Source: Trametes villosa
Lineage: Eukaryota; Basidiomycota; Agaricomycetes; Polyporales; Polyporaceae
NCBI GenBank assembly: GCA_002964805.2
Contig: PUDQ02000010.1
Location: forward strand, 2,170,001-2,234,000
Reading direction: 5' to 3'
DNA: 64,000 nt
Shown: piece after piece, positions 1 through 9,875 of the stretch
Numbering within the stretch: position 1 is the stretch's first letter
Layout of the letters: every line of letters begins with the position of its first letter
The notes under the pieces: generated by a model
Seen by the model: the letters and a program-made list of their open reading frames with translations, nothing else
Databases searched by the model: none
Told to the model about the DNA's origin: nothing
Translations under genes and position numbers: made by a program

Positions 1-1129
1 AACGTGAGGGGCTGGAGTGCTTTCAGCCTAGGGCATTTATAGAGGTCCTGGTGGGAGTCTTTGAGGCGCTTTAAGGTCTCTTCGTCACTCAAACGAGTGT
101 GTCGACGTTCATGAACATCATATTACCATTGGGAGCATGCCAAAGCCACTGGCAGGAGTGGTGAAGACCTCGAACGGCTCTTCGATCAGACCTTCTGACG
201 CACTGGCGCAGGCCCAAAAGTCAACACAATCAAGGTTATGACATAGTATGATATGGAAGATAGCACCTGTAGTATTTGGCCAGGGCATATCCCGCACCAG
301 CCGGGGTTTCTGTCGCGTGATCGCCAGAGACAGCAGTACGAACTCGGTTCTCAGTGACAAGCAACACGATTCCACCACGAGGAACACGGTAGCACCACAA
401 TACCACGCGCCACTTACCGGAGTACCTCCCAGAAGGTAAAGACACATGCCGCTTGGTGCAGCGGTGCTTATCGTAGCTTACAAGCTCTCCAGAGCGCGAT
501 GGATTCGTCGTGCTATTTGCTGTAGGGCTGGCCGAACGGTCATGATCAGTGACCATCGTCCATGCGGGCCGCATAAGGCGAGCGGTCTTACTCCCCCCAA
601 ACTGGACAGGGACTCTTTACTGCGCTCGCCGGTGCCCGACGGAATACTACGGCCTGTAAGCTACCGACGGCCGCTGTAAGGTCGATTAGATATGCTAGTA
701 GCTCGGATAATGCCAAATGAAATGGTTCACCGCGTACGGCACTGGCCCAGACTCTACTCACATGCCACGCTATCGGAAGAGAGGTCATGCAGGGGATTTC
801 GTGATCCTGAACGGCCAGCACCACACCCCGTGCACATACCAGATGCTTCGAAGATGGCGTGGAATTCCTTCTATCCACCGATATCAGCCCATCTGAAGCA
901 GATATCAGTGCGATTAGTGCGAAGATGCCCGAGCGCTCACAGAAGCATCAAGTAAGAGATGTTGCGGAGGTTCGTGCGCACACTGAGAAAACGGCCGCCG
1001 GGGTAGGAAGCGCATCTACCCCAGGACTCGCCTCTTGTTGTTCCCCTTCGCACCTGCAGCCCGTCAACGGTACTCTCGACCTTAGGCCTACTCACATTCC
1101 TGCGAGCCTGGTCGGTGCCTAGTCCCCTG
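1..1129. other. Left-edge intergenic region, no supported gene
   Basis: I see no complete gene here. On the minus strand the last ~110 bases (reading from about 115 down to the left edge) are open and read like a charged helix (LSDEETLKRLKDSHQDLYKC), preceded by a possible short intron and an open stretch at about 120-330. This could be the downstream part of a minus-strand gene running off the window, but I recognise no family and cannot fix its exons. The rest looks like ordinary non-coding sequence upstream of the hydrolase gene. Confidence 0.3.
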
Positions 1130-2066
1130 ATGTCTGCGGAAACAATCATCGTCAACGAGGGTTTCATACCCTTCGCTCACCAAGGCGAGACGTATCAGAC
1201 TTACTTCAAGACCTTCGGTAGCCTCCAGAATCGTGCACGTACCCCCATCATCGTCATCCATGGCGGCCCCGGTTTGTCTCACGACTACCAGCTGCCGCTC
1301 GCGGACCTCGCGAAGCAGTCCTACCCCGTCGTCCTGTACGATCAGCTGGGCAATGCGCGCTCGACGCACCTCCCGGACAAGTCGCCCACGTTCTGGACCA
1401 TCGACCTATTCCTCGACGAGCTGGAGAACCTCCTCGTGCACTTCAATATTGCAGACGAGTATCACATCATCGGGCATTCGTGGGGTGGCATGATGGCGTC
1501 CGAGTTCGTCGTCCGAAGGCAGCCTCCGGGCCTGCGCCGTCTTGTCGTCACCGATTCGCCCCCGGCGACCGCCCTATGGGGGAAGTCGTTTGGAGAACTG
1601 CTGGAAAAGTTTCCAGAGACGGTGAAGGACGCGGTTGCGAAGGGGTTCGAGGATCGGGTGAAGTTCTGGAGCGCCTTGCAGGAGGTGTACGCGGTACACG
1701 GCTGCAGGATCCAGCCCATGCCGAAGGAGTTGGAGTACTCGCTGCTTCAAGTCTATGGCGAGGACGCGGACCGCACTGTGGACGAAGCCCCGTCAGTAAT
1801 GCGTCTTCATGAAGCATGGCCTAAGCTGACCGCCCGGTGACGGGATCCTCAACGGATGGACGGTCATTGATCGTCTTCATCTGATTCAAGTGCCGACCCT
1901 TGTGCTCAACGGTCGATACGATATCGCCCAGGATTGGGTTGTGAAACCCTTCGTCGACAATATCCCCCACTCTACATGGGTTGTATTCGAGGAATCCAGC
2001 CATACCCCGTTTTGGGAGGAGCGGGAGCGTTTTATGCAGATAGTCGGCGAGTTTCTGGAGAAGTGA
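1130..2066 (+). pseudogene. Proline-iminopeptidase-like alpha/beta hydrolase, frameshifted
   Basis: The reading frame from ATG 1130 encodes the front of an alpha/beta hydrolase of the proline iminopeptidase / L-amino-acid amidase family. It shows the oxyanion motif HGGPG, the partner YDQLGNARST and the nucleophile elbow GHSWGGM. The frame stops at 1838-1840, but the protein continues in another frame from about 1842 with GILNGWTVIDRL, the acid region VLNGRYDIAQ and the His region ESSHTPFWEE, ending at TGA 2064-2066. Both frames carry stops between 1827 and 1840, and no intron with good borders repairs the break without removing conserved sequence. All three catalytic residues are therefore present but split over two frames, which implies a small insertion or deletion near 1829-1841. 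It is either a recent pseudogene or an assembly error. The family acts on N-terminal proline or amino-acid amides in the cytosol. An upstream in-frame GTG (1115) is not used as start because ATG 1130 gives a normal N-terminus. Confidence 0.75.
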
Positions 2067-3007
2067 ACGGCGTCAGAGCGGTATACAACACTAGTTCGGA
2101 GCAGCTTTCAGCAATCCCCATGTGTAAAAGAGTGTTCAATTGAGTCCATATATTAACTGCAGTATCAGGGTGCGTACACCACACTCGAGCGGCTTAACGG
2201 TGCAAAAGTTGCTCGCGGCTGCAGGTCTCGCGTTGCTGGCCCCGAGTTTGTGCTGCCTTGTGGTGGAATATGCGGGAGCAAGATTTGACGCAATGCCCCT
2301 ATGGCAGCAGCACATCATCACATATCAAGAAATGTATCGCGCGTAGCATTCGAAAAAGAGCGAGAAGGGGAGGAGCAGAGGGCCCGCCACCTTCGACACA
2401 AGTTCCAGTTTGCGTTGCCGGCCACGTGGATTGGGCGCTACTGAAATTCGAAACTTGCGACCTCCTCCGAGCTCGAGAGGTCCACCGGTGACCGTCTCCT
2501 CGTCCAACAAGTATCACCAACTGATTGCCTTCGACATGAGTAACAGCAACTCAAGTTATTATCTAAACTCGGCGCGTGCCGGTGCGCAAAGCTCCTGTGC
2601 TCGGACAAATACCTCTCCTATGCTTTGGGCGAGGAGATGTAATACTCATGAATAGCGCTGACATAACTTACCTGGCCACATGGGCCAGAAACAGCGTCCA
2701 TACAACATCTGCGGAATGGTCCTATGAATACAGTACCAGCTCATGCGCCGGCGCGCTCATCACTGTACCTGAAGGTACCAAGTCTCTTCGGTGAGCCCAA
2801 TCAGTGCTACTAACGCCGCTCGTTTGGATTCTCCGTGTGGGCGCCCTTCTGAACGGGGATAGGCATGCTGATTATCTCCTCAATCAGTCCCATGGTGCCC
2901 ACAGACGACACAATGGGGCAACCCAGTCTCGTTGCGCCATACGTCTCTAAGCCGAAGTATAAAGCCTGAGGTGGGTAGTCTCCCACCCTTGCGCCTTACT
3001 GCCGAAC
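2067..3007. other. Intergenic region, nothing recognised
   Basis: Between the hydrolase and the acetyltransferase I see only short open frames without family resemblance and AT-richer stretches. The bases just before 3008 should hold the acetyltransferase promoter; no clear TATA box was seen. Confidence 0.5.
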
Positions 3008-4066
3008 ATGTCTGCCGTCGTTCGCGAAGCTACGAACCCCTCAGGTAGCGTTACAACCTCTCTCAGCCCAGAACATCCACAAAACTCATAGTACACACCC
3101 ACATCTAGAGACTGAGCTCGACGCCTGGGCTAAACTCCTCGCCGAAGCGTTCGAATACTGTAGGCATCCGTGGCCCGCTCGTCGCACGCTCAAGCAGTGC
3201 GCTCACGATAGTACTACAGTATTTTTCAGCGGCGGCCTTGGGAACGACAGATCTCTCCAGGAGCCTCTCCTCAGAGCTCACCTGGCGGCCGCCATCGTAA
3301 AAGGCGAGGGCGAGATCCACGTCGCCGAGCTACCGGACGTAGGCGTCGCAGGCGTCGCTGTTTGGTATCTATTTCCACAGCGCCACCGCCGGCTCATTCT
3401 GACGTGGATGCTTATTTGCTAGGTTTGGCCCCGGAAATAAATTCCTTCTGTCGTACGTGAGCCTAACTCTCCCTCGCGCGACTGCTGATCATTCGCCCCA
3501 GCGAGGCGCAGCGCAAAGCAGGATGGGACCAAATCATTGAGAAACTGTCGCCACAACTGCAAAAGTGGTGGACCACGGTAAGCACACTGCGACATCGGTC
3601 CCCCGTGCAGTCACTCATGCTCCATGCAGTTCCTTGCGGACTACGACGCTCTCGTGGAGAGATCGCTCGGCCCCGGGGTCAAGCTCGGAGGCTACCATCT
3701 CCAACTCATCGGCGTGTCCCCGGACCAACAGAAGAAGGGCGTCGCCACCGCGCTTCTGCAGTACGCGGAGGCGAAGGCGAGTATCGCAGCTAGTTTTTTT
3801 CAAGGTGTAGTACCCGATCTGACAGGTATTGCAGGCACACCGCGCAGGTGTCCCGGCCGTGTTGGAGACCGTGGGTGACACAAACGTGAGATTGAGCGCG
3901 CTGCAGTCGCGCCTGTATACTGACCGTACGCCAGGTTCGGATCTACAAATCCCTCGGATACGGAGTCGCCGGGTCTGGACCTCTCAAGGCGGCCCCTCCT
4001 GCTACAGGGACGTCCGAGATGTTCGTGTTTATCAAGCACACGGAGAAGGATACCGCCCAGGCATAA
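3008..4066 (+). CDS. GNAT-family N-acetyltransferase (8 exons)
   Basis: Exons 3008-3044, 3109-3159, 3220-3364, 3423-3452, 3502-3577, 3630-3776, 3835-3885 and 3935-4066 join in phase to a 222-residue protein. The acetyl-CoA-binding core is seen in exon 6: LQLIGVSPDQQKKGVATALL, the family motif A (V-x-P-x-x-Q-x-x-G-x-A). It is followed by LETVGDTNVRIYKSLGYGV, the motif B helix-strand, and a C-terminal strand EMFVFIKHTEKD. Homologous agaricomycete GNATs are about this length and share the WFGPG and LQKWW segments seen here. Substrate unknown. Seven introns are 50-64 bases; the sixth (3777-3834) starts with GC rather than GT, a minor but known donor class with a good AAG|GCGAGT context. Because every exon is short, the gene is invisible to single-frame searches. 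It is convergent with the F-box gene (302 bases between stops). Confidence 0.88.
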
Positions 4067-4368
4067 CATATCTGGCAGACTGGTACTACTCGCAGGGATT
4101 CATCACCTTTCCGTAGCACCTCGCGCTCGATCCAGGTCATCTTGTCGTCAGCGCACGAACAGAATTCGTCTGCTCGCCCGAGAGCCTCGCGTCGCATAGT
4201 ACACCTCCTTCGAAGCACACAAATCGACTACGTGTCTACCCGATGGAACGAAGTTTCGATGCATTGTCGACGCACCTGTGCCCAATCCGCCCAATCCACG
4301 AGTCGCGAGTACTGGCCGCGATTCAAGGACGGCACGTACTCTACGCCAGCGCTCTCCACCGTGCGCCC
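4067..4368. other. Intergenic space between two gene 3' ends
   Basis: This 302-base stretch separates the convergent GNAT and F-box stop codons. It should contain both 3' UTRs. I see no further gene. Confidence 0.6.
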
Positions 4369-6345
4369 CTATACCTCCTCAACCTGGTCCCACCCGCACT
4401 CCCGCTCAAGCAAACATTCGAGCGACGGCCCAGCGCCACCGTCGTCCCACCGCTCGAGCTGTGTGGATCTGAGCACACGAGTGACGCTCCCGTCGTACTC
4501 GTCCACGTGCGCCGCGTATGCGTACTGGACGCCCCTCGAGTCCAGCAGGGGCCGGCGCGACGTGATGAACACGCGGGACAGTGGATGCCCCCTCGCGGTG
4601 CGCGCGTCAGCGGCCCTCTGAAGGCGGTCCATGAGGGCCATTCGTGGCCCGCCATCGAGGCCGCCGCGGTGGAAATCAAGCCACAGCCGCGTGAGCTCCG
4701 GACACGGCAGCTGGCGCGCGCCGGCCTCGTCTCCGTCGGCATCCTCGGGCTGCAGTGCGTCGAGCGTGTTAGCGAGGTGGTCCTTGCGCGCAGGCTGGCT
4801 GGCGCCGTCCTTCGACAGCTGGCGGAGGTCTTTTTCGGAAAGTCGTACGCGTAAGGATTCGGTATGCGGGAACATGGAAATGACTTCGCGATGGTGCCCC
4901 CCACGGACCCGGTACAAATCTGGGACCATGCAAAATTTGCGAATTGCGGGTGTGATCTGTGGCAACACGGCGAAGAGCGCGGCGGCAGCAGAAAATTCGT
5001 AGGACACGCCGTCAAAGGCGGGCGCAGTGGGGTTGAGGATTACCCCACACAACAGTGACAACACCGCCAGAGGGCCTGCCTCGTTCTTGAACCGCAGGGT
5101 AACGCGCTGGTATCCGCAAAAGGTGTTAACGTTCATATCAAGGGGCGTCAAGGAGGAGATGTGCGGAAGGAGCCTCGCGGAGGGCAGCAGGTCGTCGACT
5201 AGCATGTCGCCGGCATCAACCGTGCAAGAAGAGGGGATCGTCACAGAGGAGAACAGTGCCCTCCTGAACGCTTGGGTGACCAGTGCGGTCTCTGGCTTCC
5301 ACCGATAATATGTCAACTTGAGCTGGCCAAGCAACGGGAGATTGGCGTGGAGGGACCGGGCGGCAGTTAGTGGCAGCTTATGCAGGCCCTCGAGAGTTAG
5401 AGTTCGTAGCTGAGGGGTGGACGAAAGGAGGAGCAGGAGCTGGCCGAAGTCGCCCTCTGAGCATGGTCCAATGATCCAGAGATGCGTCAAGGCTGGATAT
5501 GCGTTGGAGGGGAGGGAGGGAACGTCTTTGAGTTCTAGAAAGCGGAGTCGCGGCGAGTCGCAGAACGTGAATGAATGTTGCGTTCCAGTCTCCGATGGAG
5601 AGAAACTTCTGCACACGCAACGTTCGAGATTCGGGAACCGTGGGAGCGTGAGGATGGAGCTGTGGCCTTTCTCCTCTATCTCCTCCACGTAGAGCTCCGT
5701 TACACGCTCCCGTACCTCTTCCAGCACACTTTGGATCTCGCTGGCTTCGACCCCCCACCGGAAAGTGATCCAAGAAAGGCCGACGGAGATAGGACCATGG
5801 GTGTACCGATGGATGTGCTGCGTGTAAAAGGTGACGTTTTCCGGCTGTGGCTCCTGCAAGTAGATCGAGGACCATAAGGACGGCGTAGCTAATGCCAGCT
5901 CTCGCCAATGCCGGCAAACGGCCATGAGTGGGAGTAACTCGCTTGTGTCCCGCAGGTTATTGAAGGAAGCCTCCTTTGCTGTATCGAAAATACAGCGAGT
6001 AGGCACCTTGTCGAAGACTTGCACGAGGACCTCGGGTGGAAGGCGGCTCACAGGAGCATGCAAGTTGACCTTCCCCCGGACGGCCTTGAAGATGTCAAGT
6101 GCAAGCCGGTCAAGCGAGCGCCACTACGCCAAGAAAGATGAGCACGGATACACAAGCATCGACTATGCATATTCGTACCGCTTCAAGGTCCATGGTGCTG
6201 CAGCCATCGATCGTTACCTCACCCGCATCGAATGTGCGCAGATGTGTGCGTACCGTCGATCGAGCCTCGCAGGATGTTGCTCTTGGTAGATGGAAGCAAG
6301 GAGTGCTTCGGCAAGCTCGATGGGATTTGCCTCGATCTGCGACAT
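4369..6345 (-). CDS. F-box / LRR-like protein (paralogue of the gene at 61790-63999)
   Basis: Two minus-strand exons, 6345-6223 and 6123-4369, give a 625-residue protein. Exon 1 begins MSQIEANPIELAEALLASIY; exon 2 starts WRSLDRLALDIFKAVRGKV and then carries an F-box near residues 67-110 (SRLPPEVLVQVF, then AVCRHWRELALATPSLW). The remainder has leucine-rich segments typical of fungal F-box proteins (PRLRFLELKDVPSLPS, PQLRTLTLEGLHKLP), followed by a conserved tail (GHPLSRVFITSRR, DEYDGSVTRVLRS). Such proteins bridge Skp1-cullin ubiquitin ligases to substrates; the substrate is unknown. The first exon and the 99-base intron are supported by the same arrangement (PIELA-ALLAS exon, intron, RSLD exon) in the paralogue at the other end of the window. 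A long plus-strand open frame over the 3' part is a shadow of this gene. Confidence 0.88.
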
Positions 6346-6620
6346 ATCTACCACCAGGAAGAGAGAGTGACAGACTGCTGGTGGCGAAGGCAAAGACGGT
6401 GCGCCGAGTGCACGAGGCGGAACCGCCATTCTTCGCCGAAAAGAGACGAGCAAAAGACGCGCCACGCTCACGTGACTCGCCAAATGAGCCACGACGTGAT
6501 GGGCGCCTGCGGGGTTTCGGCTAAGAGAGTTCGTTCAAGTCGACGTCCACCACCTCCCTCCCCGTCCTCCTCCCATCCTCCTCTCACGACCCTCACGACC
6601 GTCCTTCCGTACACGACATC

Positions 6621-8638
6621 ATGGCCAAACCGCGCAATAGTGTGCTCTACCTCTTCGATCCTCTCCAGCAGTCGCCCTCTGGTACCCCGTGCCGCGACTC
6701 CTCGCCAGAGCTGGGCAGCTCGGACAAGGAGAATGACCTCTCGGCCGGCGACGTTACCATGTTCTTCAACCGCATGTATGCGGCCCCAAAGCCTCATGCT
6801 GCTCAACCGCGCACCCCCAAGGGCAAGCTGATCGACATAGGAGACACGCCGGCCCCAGACAGGTTGTGGGACGATGCGGAGCATGACGGTAGCGACGCTG
6901 ATGAGGAGCAGTCCGAGGGCGAAGCAGACTCCTCAGTCGCTACTGCTGTACACATACGGATGCCTCTCGCTGACCTCGACGTTGAAGACACCCCGAGGCC
7001 TCAGCAAGACGCTCGCCACCCGTTCCAGGCCCCCGTTTTCGCCTCCGCGACATCTCCGTCCCGTGAAGAGCAACCCCTCCGTGCGCTGTTTGCTGCGCCG
7101 CAAGGCTCTCCTCTGGCGGAAGTTATCAACTCCATCACCTTCTCCGCGCTGAGCCTCTCTGAGAACGCCGCACCCGCCGCAGAGCAGCCTCCTCTGGGTG
7201 ATGAGGACACCGAGGACCGCCGCACGTCGTCGCCTTTCCCCGAGATCACTATATGCGCGCCAGAGACGCCCAGCGTATCCCACTTCGACCTCGGACATGA
7301 TGAAGAGCCTGCAGAGACGTCGATCCCAAGCGCGTCCAGGCTCCGCCCTTCGTCGACGCTTACCCAGCTCTCTCCGGACGACCCACGCCGAACGTCGGTC
7401 GACCTGTATTCCTCTTTCCATCTCCAGATGCAGTCCGACGACATGTCCTTTGACTTGCTGAACGACAAGATCTCGTTCCTAGGCAATGGCCAGGACTCGT
7501 TCTGGGCCGGCGGTGAGGACACGATGTTTGACTTCGACGAGGAGAACAAGATCCCTGCCGCCCGGGGCGTCCAGGCGAAGCTCGCTCCTGTGGAGGAGCA
7601 ACCGACGGAGGTACCCCGATGCGTATTCAGCCCGCCTCAGGCGGCTGCGCAGTTCATCGAAGTGCCCTTGGTAAACTCCCCTACCGCGGCCGCCATGAGG
7701 GTGCCACTGCCCATGTCCCCGCCGCCATCCACCCCTTCGCCGCGAGGTAAGTGCACTGTTGTCATGTTCAGCACTCTCGTGCTTACCTCCGCGCAGTTAC
7801 TGTGCCTCGCGTGCTGCCGCACCTTATCGCTGCGCCACCCTCGCCGCCGACATCCCCCGTGTCTCTCGACGAGCCGTCCCTCCTGCTCGAGTCCGAGCCT
7901 CTGCCGCCTATGATGCCGCCGCCGGTCCCCGCGCTGCGCATCACGAAGAAGACGTTCAAGATGACCGGCCGAGTTGGTAGTGCCCCCACGCCCCCGCTGG
8001 AAGCTCCCCGCGCCAGCCAACCCGCTGAGAAGGTGGAACCCGCGGCCAAGAAGTCTTCTCCGACAACGGCCACTTTCGCCGCACCCGCGCCGATATCTGC
8101 GCCCCAGCCCCAGCCCCCGCGCCCCAACTACCGCGGCGTGCAGCGTCCGCCCGCGAGCATGCTCGCCGCGGGCGTCGTAATCGGGCTCCCACCGCAGGGC
8201 TCCTCGCACAATACCTCCGCGTCGACGTCGAGCTCGAGCTCCGCAGGCAGTTCCGCCTCCCGCCCCGCCCGCGCGCAGGACGGGTCCCGGTTCGCGGCCG
8301 CAGGCATCCAGCGGCCGACTCTCCCATCCAAGGAACGTCCCGCCGTGCGCAGCGCCACCGCCGTCCCCGCGAGGTCCGTGAAGGCGGTGACCTCAAGTTC
8401 GGGCATTACGCGCGCTGCGTCGGCGAGCGCGGCCATTCCGAAGGCGAGCGGGTTGCGGCCGCCCTCGCGCATCGCCGCCCCGGGGGCGGGGTCTACGCTC
8501 CCGCGGCCGGCGTCGAGGCTGCCTGCGCCGTCTGCGTCTGGGCTTGCGCGCCAGGCGATTACGGGTGCTAGTAGTGGGATTGGGATTGGGCGGCGTGTGG
8601 TGACTGCACCTCGTGCGCCGACTGGCGGGCGGTTCTAG
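6621..8638 (+). CDS. Ser/Pro-rich protein of unknown function with KEN-box-like motif
   Basis: Exons 6621-7746 and 7797-8638 join through a 50-base GTAAGT...GCGCAG intron to 655 residues. I do not recognise the family. The N-terminus (MAKPRNSVLYLFDP) is followed by SSDKENDLSAGDV near residue 38, which contains a KEN box, a signal used by the anaphase-promoting complex to mark cell-cycle proteins for destruction. Many SP/TP sites (SPSGTP, RTPKGK, ETPSVS) are candidate proline-directed kinase sites. The C-terminal third is basic and rich in Ser, Pro and Ala (RPPSRIAAPG, RPASRLPAPS), resembling disordered microtubule- or chromatin-binding tails. A cell-cycle or cytoskeletal role is only a guess. 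The start ATG lies 275 bases upstream of and divergent from the F-box gene start. Confidence 0.75.
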
Positions 8639-9875
8639 ATGCGTATCCGCCGCTCTAGGTGTCTGCATAGAAGATCCAGCTTTCACCCGCACACCCCTCC
8701 ATCTCACTACAACATCTCACGCCCACATCCTCGCATCCAGTCTCTCTTCATCCGGAACTCACGTACATTCGCATATACGCATATCGGCCGGACGCCTCCG
8801 CAGTCGTCCGCGTCACTACAAGTACAGGTTTATTATGCCCCTTCACTTATGGTCTATGGCTAGCGTTATCCTCTCTCCTCTCCTCTCCGTCCCCGCCTTT
8901 ATCGTTCTGCGCCTCTCATCTGCCACTGACGATCGCGCCCCTTCGCTGGGGCACTCCAAGTTTTCGAGCTTTGATCTACATATCATGGTATCACGTTCTC
9001 CACATCCGTCCCTCGTCCTCCAGAGCTCCATCCTCCATTGTCATCCCGTATCCCATCCCACCATCGTCACGTTGATTTCTCATGTGCATAGCTATCCGAA
9101 CCCCCACGTATATCATCCGATGTTGCTCCCGTACTCGTGTTCGTCACACCCCTTCCTGCATGTGGCGGTGAGTAGGCAGGAACGACTCCACCAGCTGGTT
9201 GTATCTCTATAGCCAGTCTGTCGTGCTCCTCATAAGAGACACGATGTGCCGATGTGCACTAGGCAATATGGTGCATTCACTACTCGCTAACAAGGCAGGC
9301 AGATATGCGCGGGATCCACGCTACGTACGGCTCGACAGGTAAGCACCGCTTTGGGTTCGGGGAGGTGCTCCAGGAGCTGACACTTGTGTCCCGATGATAT
9401 TTCCAGACCAATATTGTTGATATCACCGCCAGCACATATTCGCAAGTACCAGGACTGATATATGCCCTCGAATGTGTACAGATGAGGAGCTTGCGAGGAC
9501 TTGCTAGTACGTTTTCAGTTTGCTCGGCGCTCCCCCACCAACTTACCGCTCGCTTTGTGGGCGCGTTTCCCACCAGATGTCCAACTGCCAGGCGTTCGAC
9601 GAGGCTGTCCGGAGGCTCGACAGAAATACGTACATATCGGTGTCGCAGGTCCCACCATCCCAGGGAACATTGTATCCGGCGCTGCCGCGATTGCCTGGCA
9701 TCATCCCCTCCAACTACCACCACCGTCTGTAAGGATACCAAGCAGACTGGCTCCTGGATAGCCTCACAATTGACAACCGATGCGAGCACTCGATATTAGG
9801 AGGGCACTATGACCAGAAATCGCTGCTAGCGTGAAGCAATAAGTGAGTCGCACACATACATTCACCGCAAGCCCA
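8639..9875. other. Intergenic region and UTRs
   Basis: The first ~400 bases are pyrimidine-rich and probably 3' UTR of the preceding gene. At about 9580-9732 a short frame reads AFDEAVRRLDRNTYISVSQV and ends at a stop, but nothing around it completes a protein and I recognise no family. The last ~100 bases precede the HET gene. Confidence 0.4.

Noticed and set aside
4243..4854. 203-residue plus-strand frame opposite the F-box gene
   Set aside because: Shadow of the F-box exon; no start context or domain.
7751..7796. Start of a separate gene inside the Ser/Pro-rich gene
   Set aside because: These bases are the intron; the downstream frame is exon 2 of the same gene.
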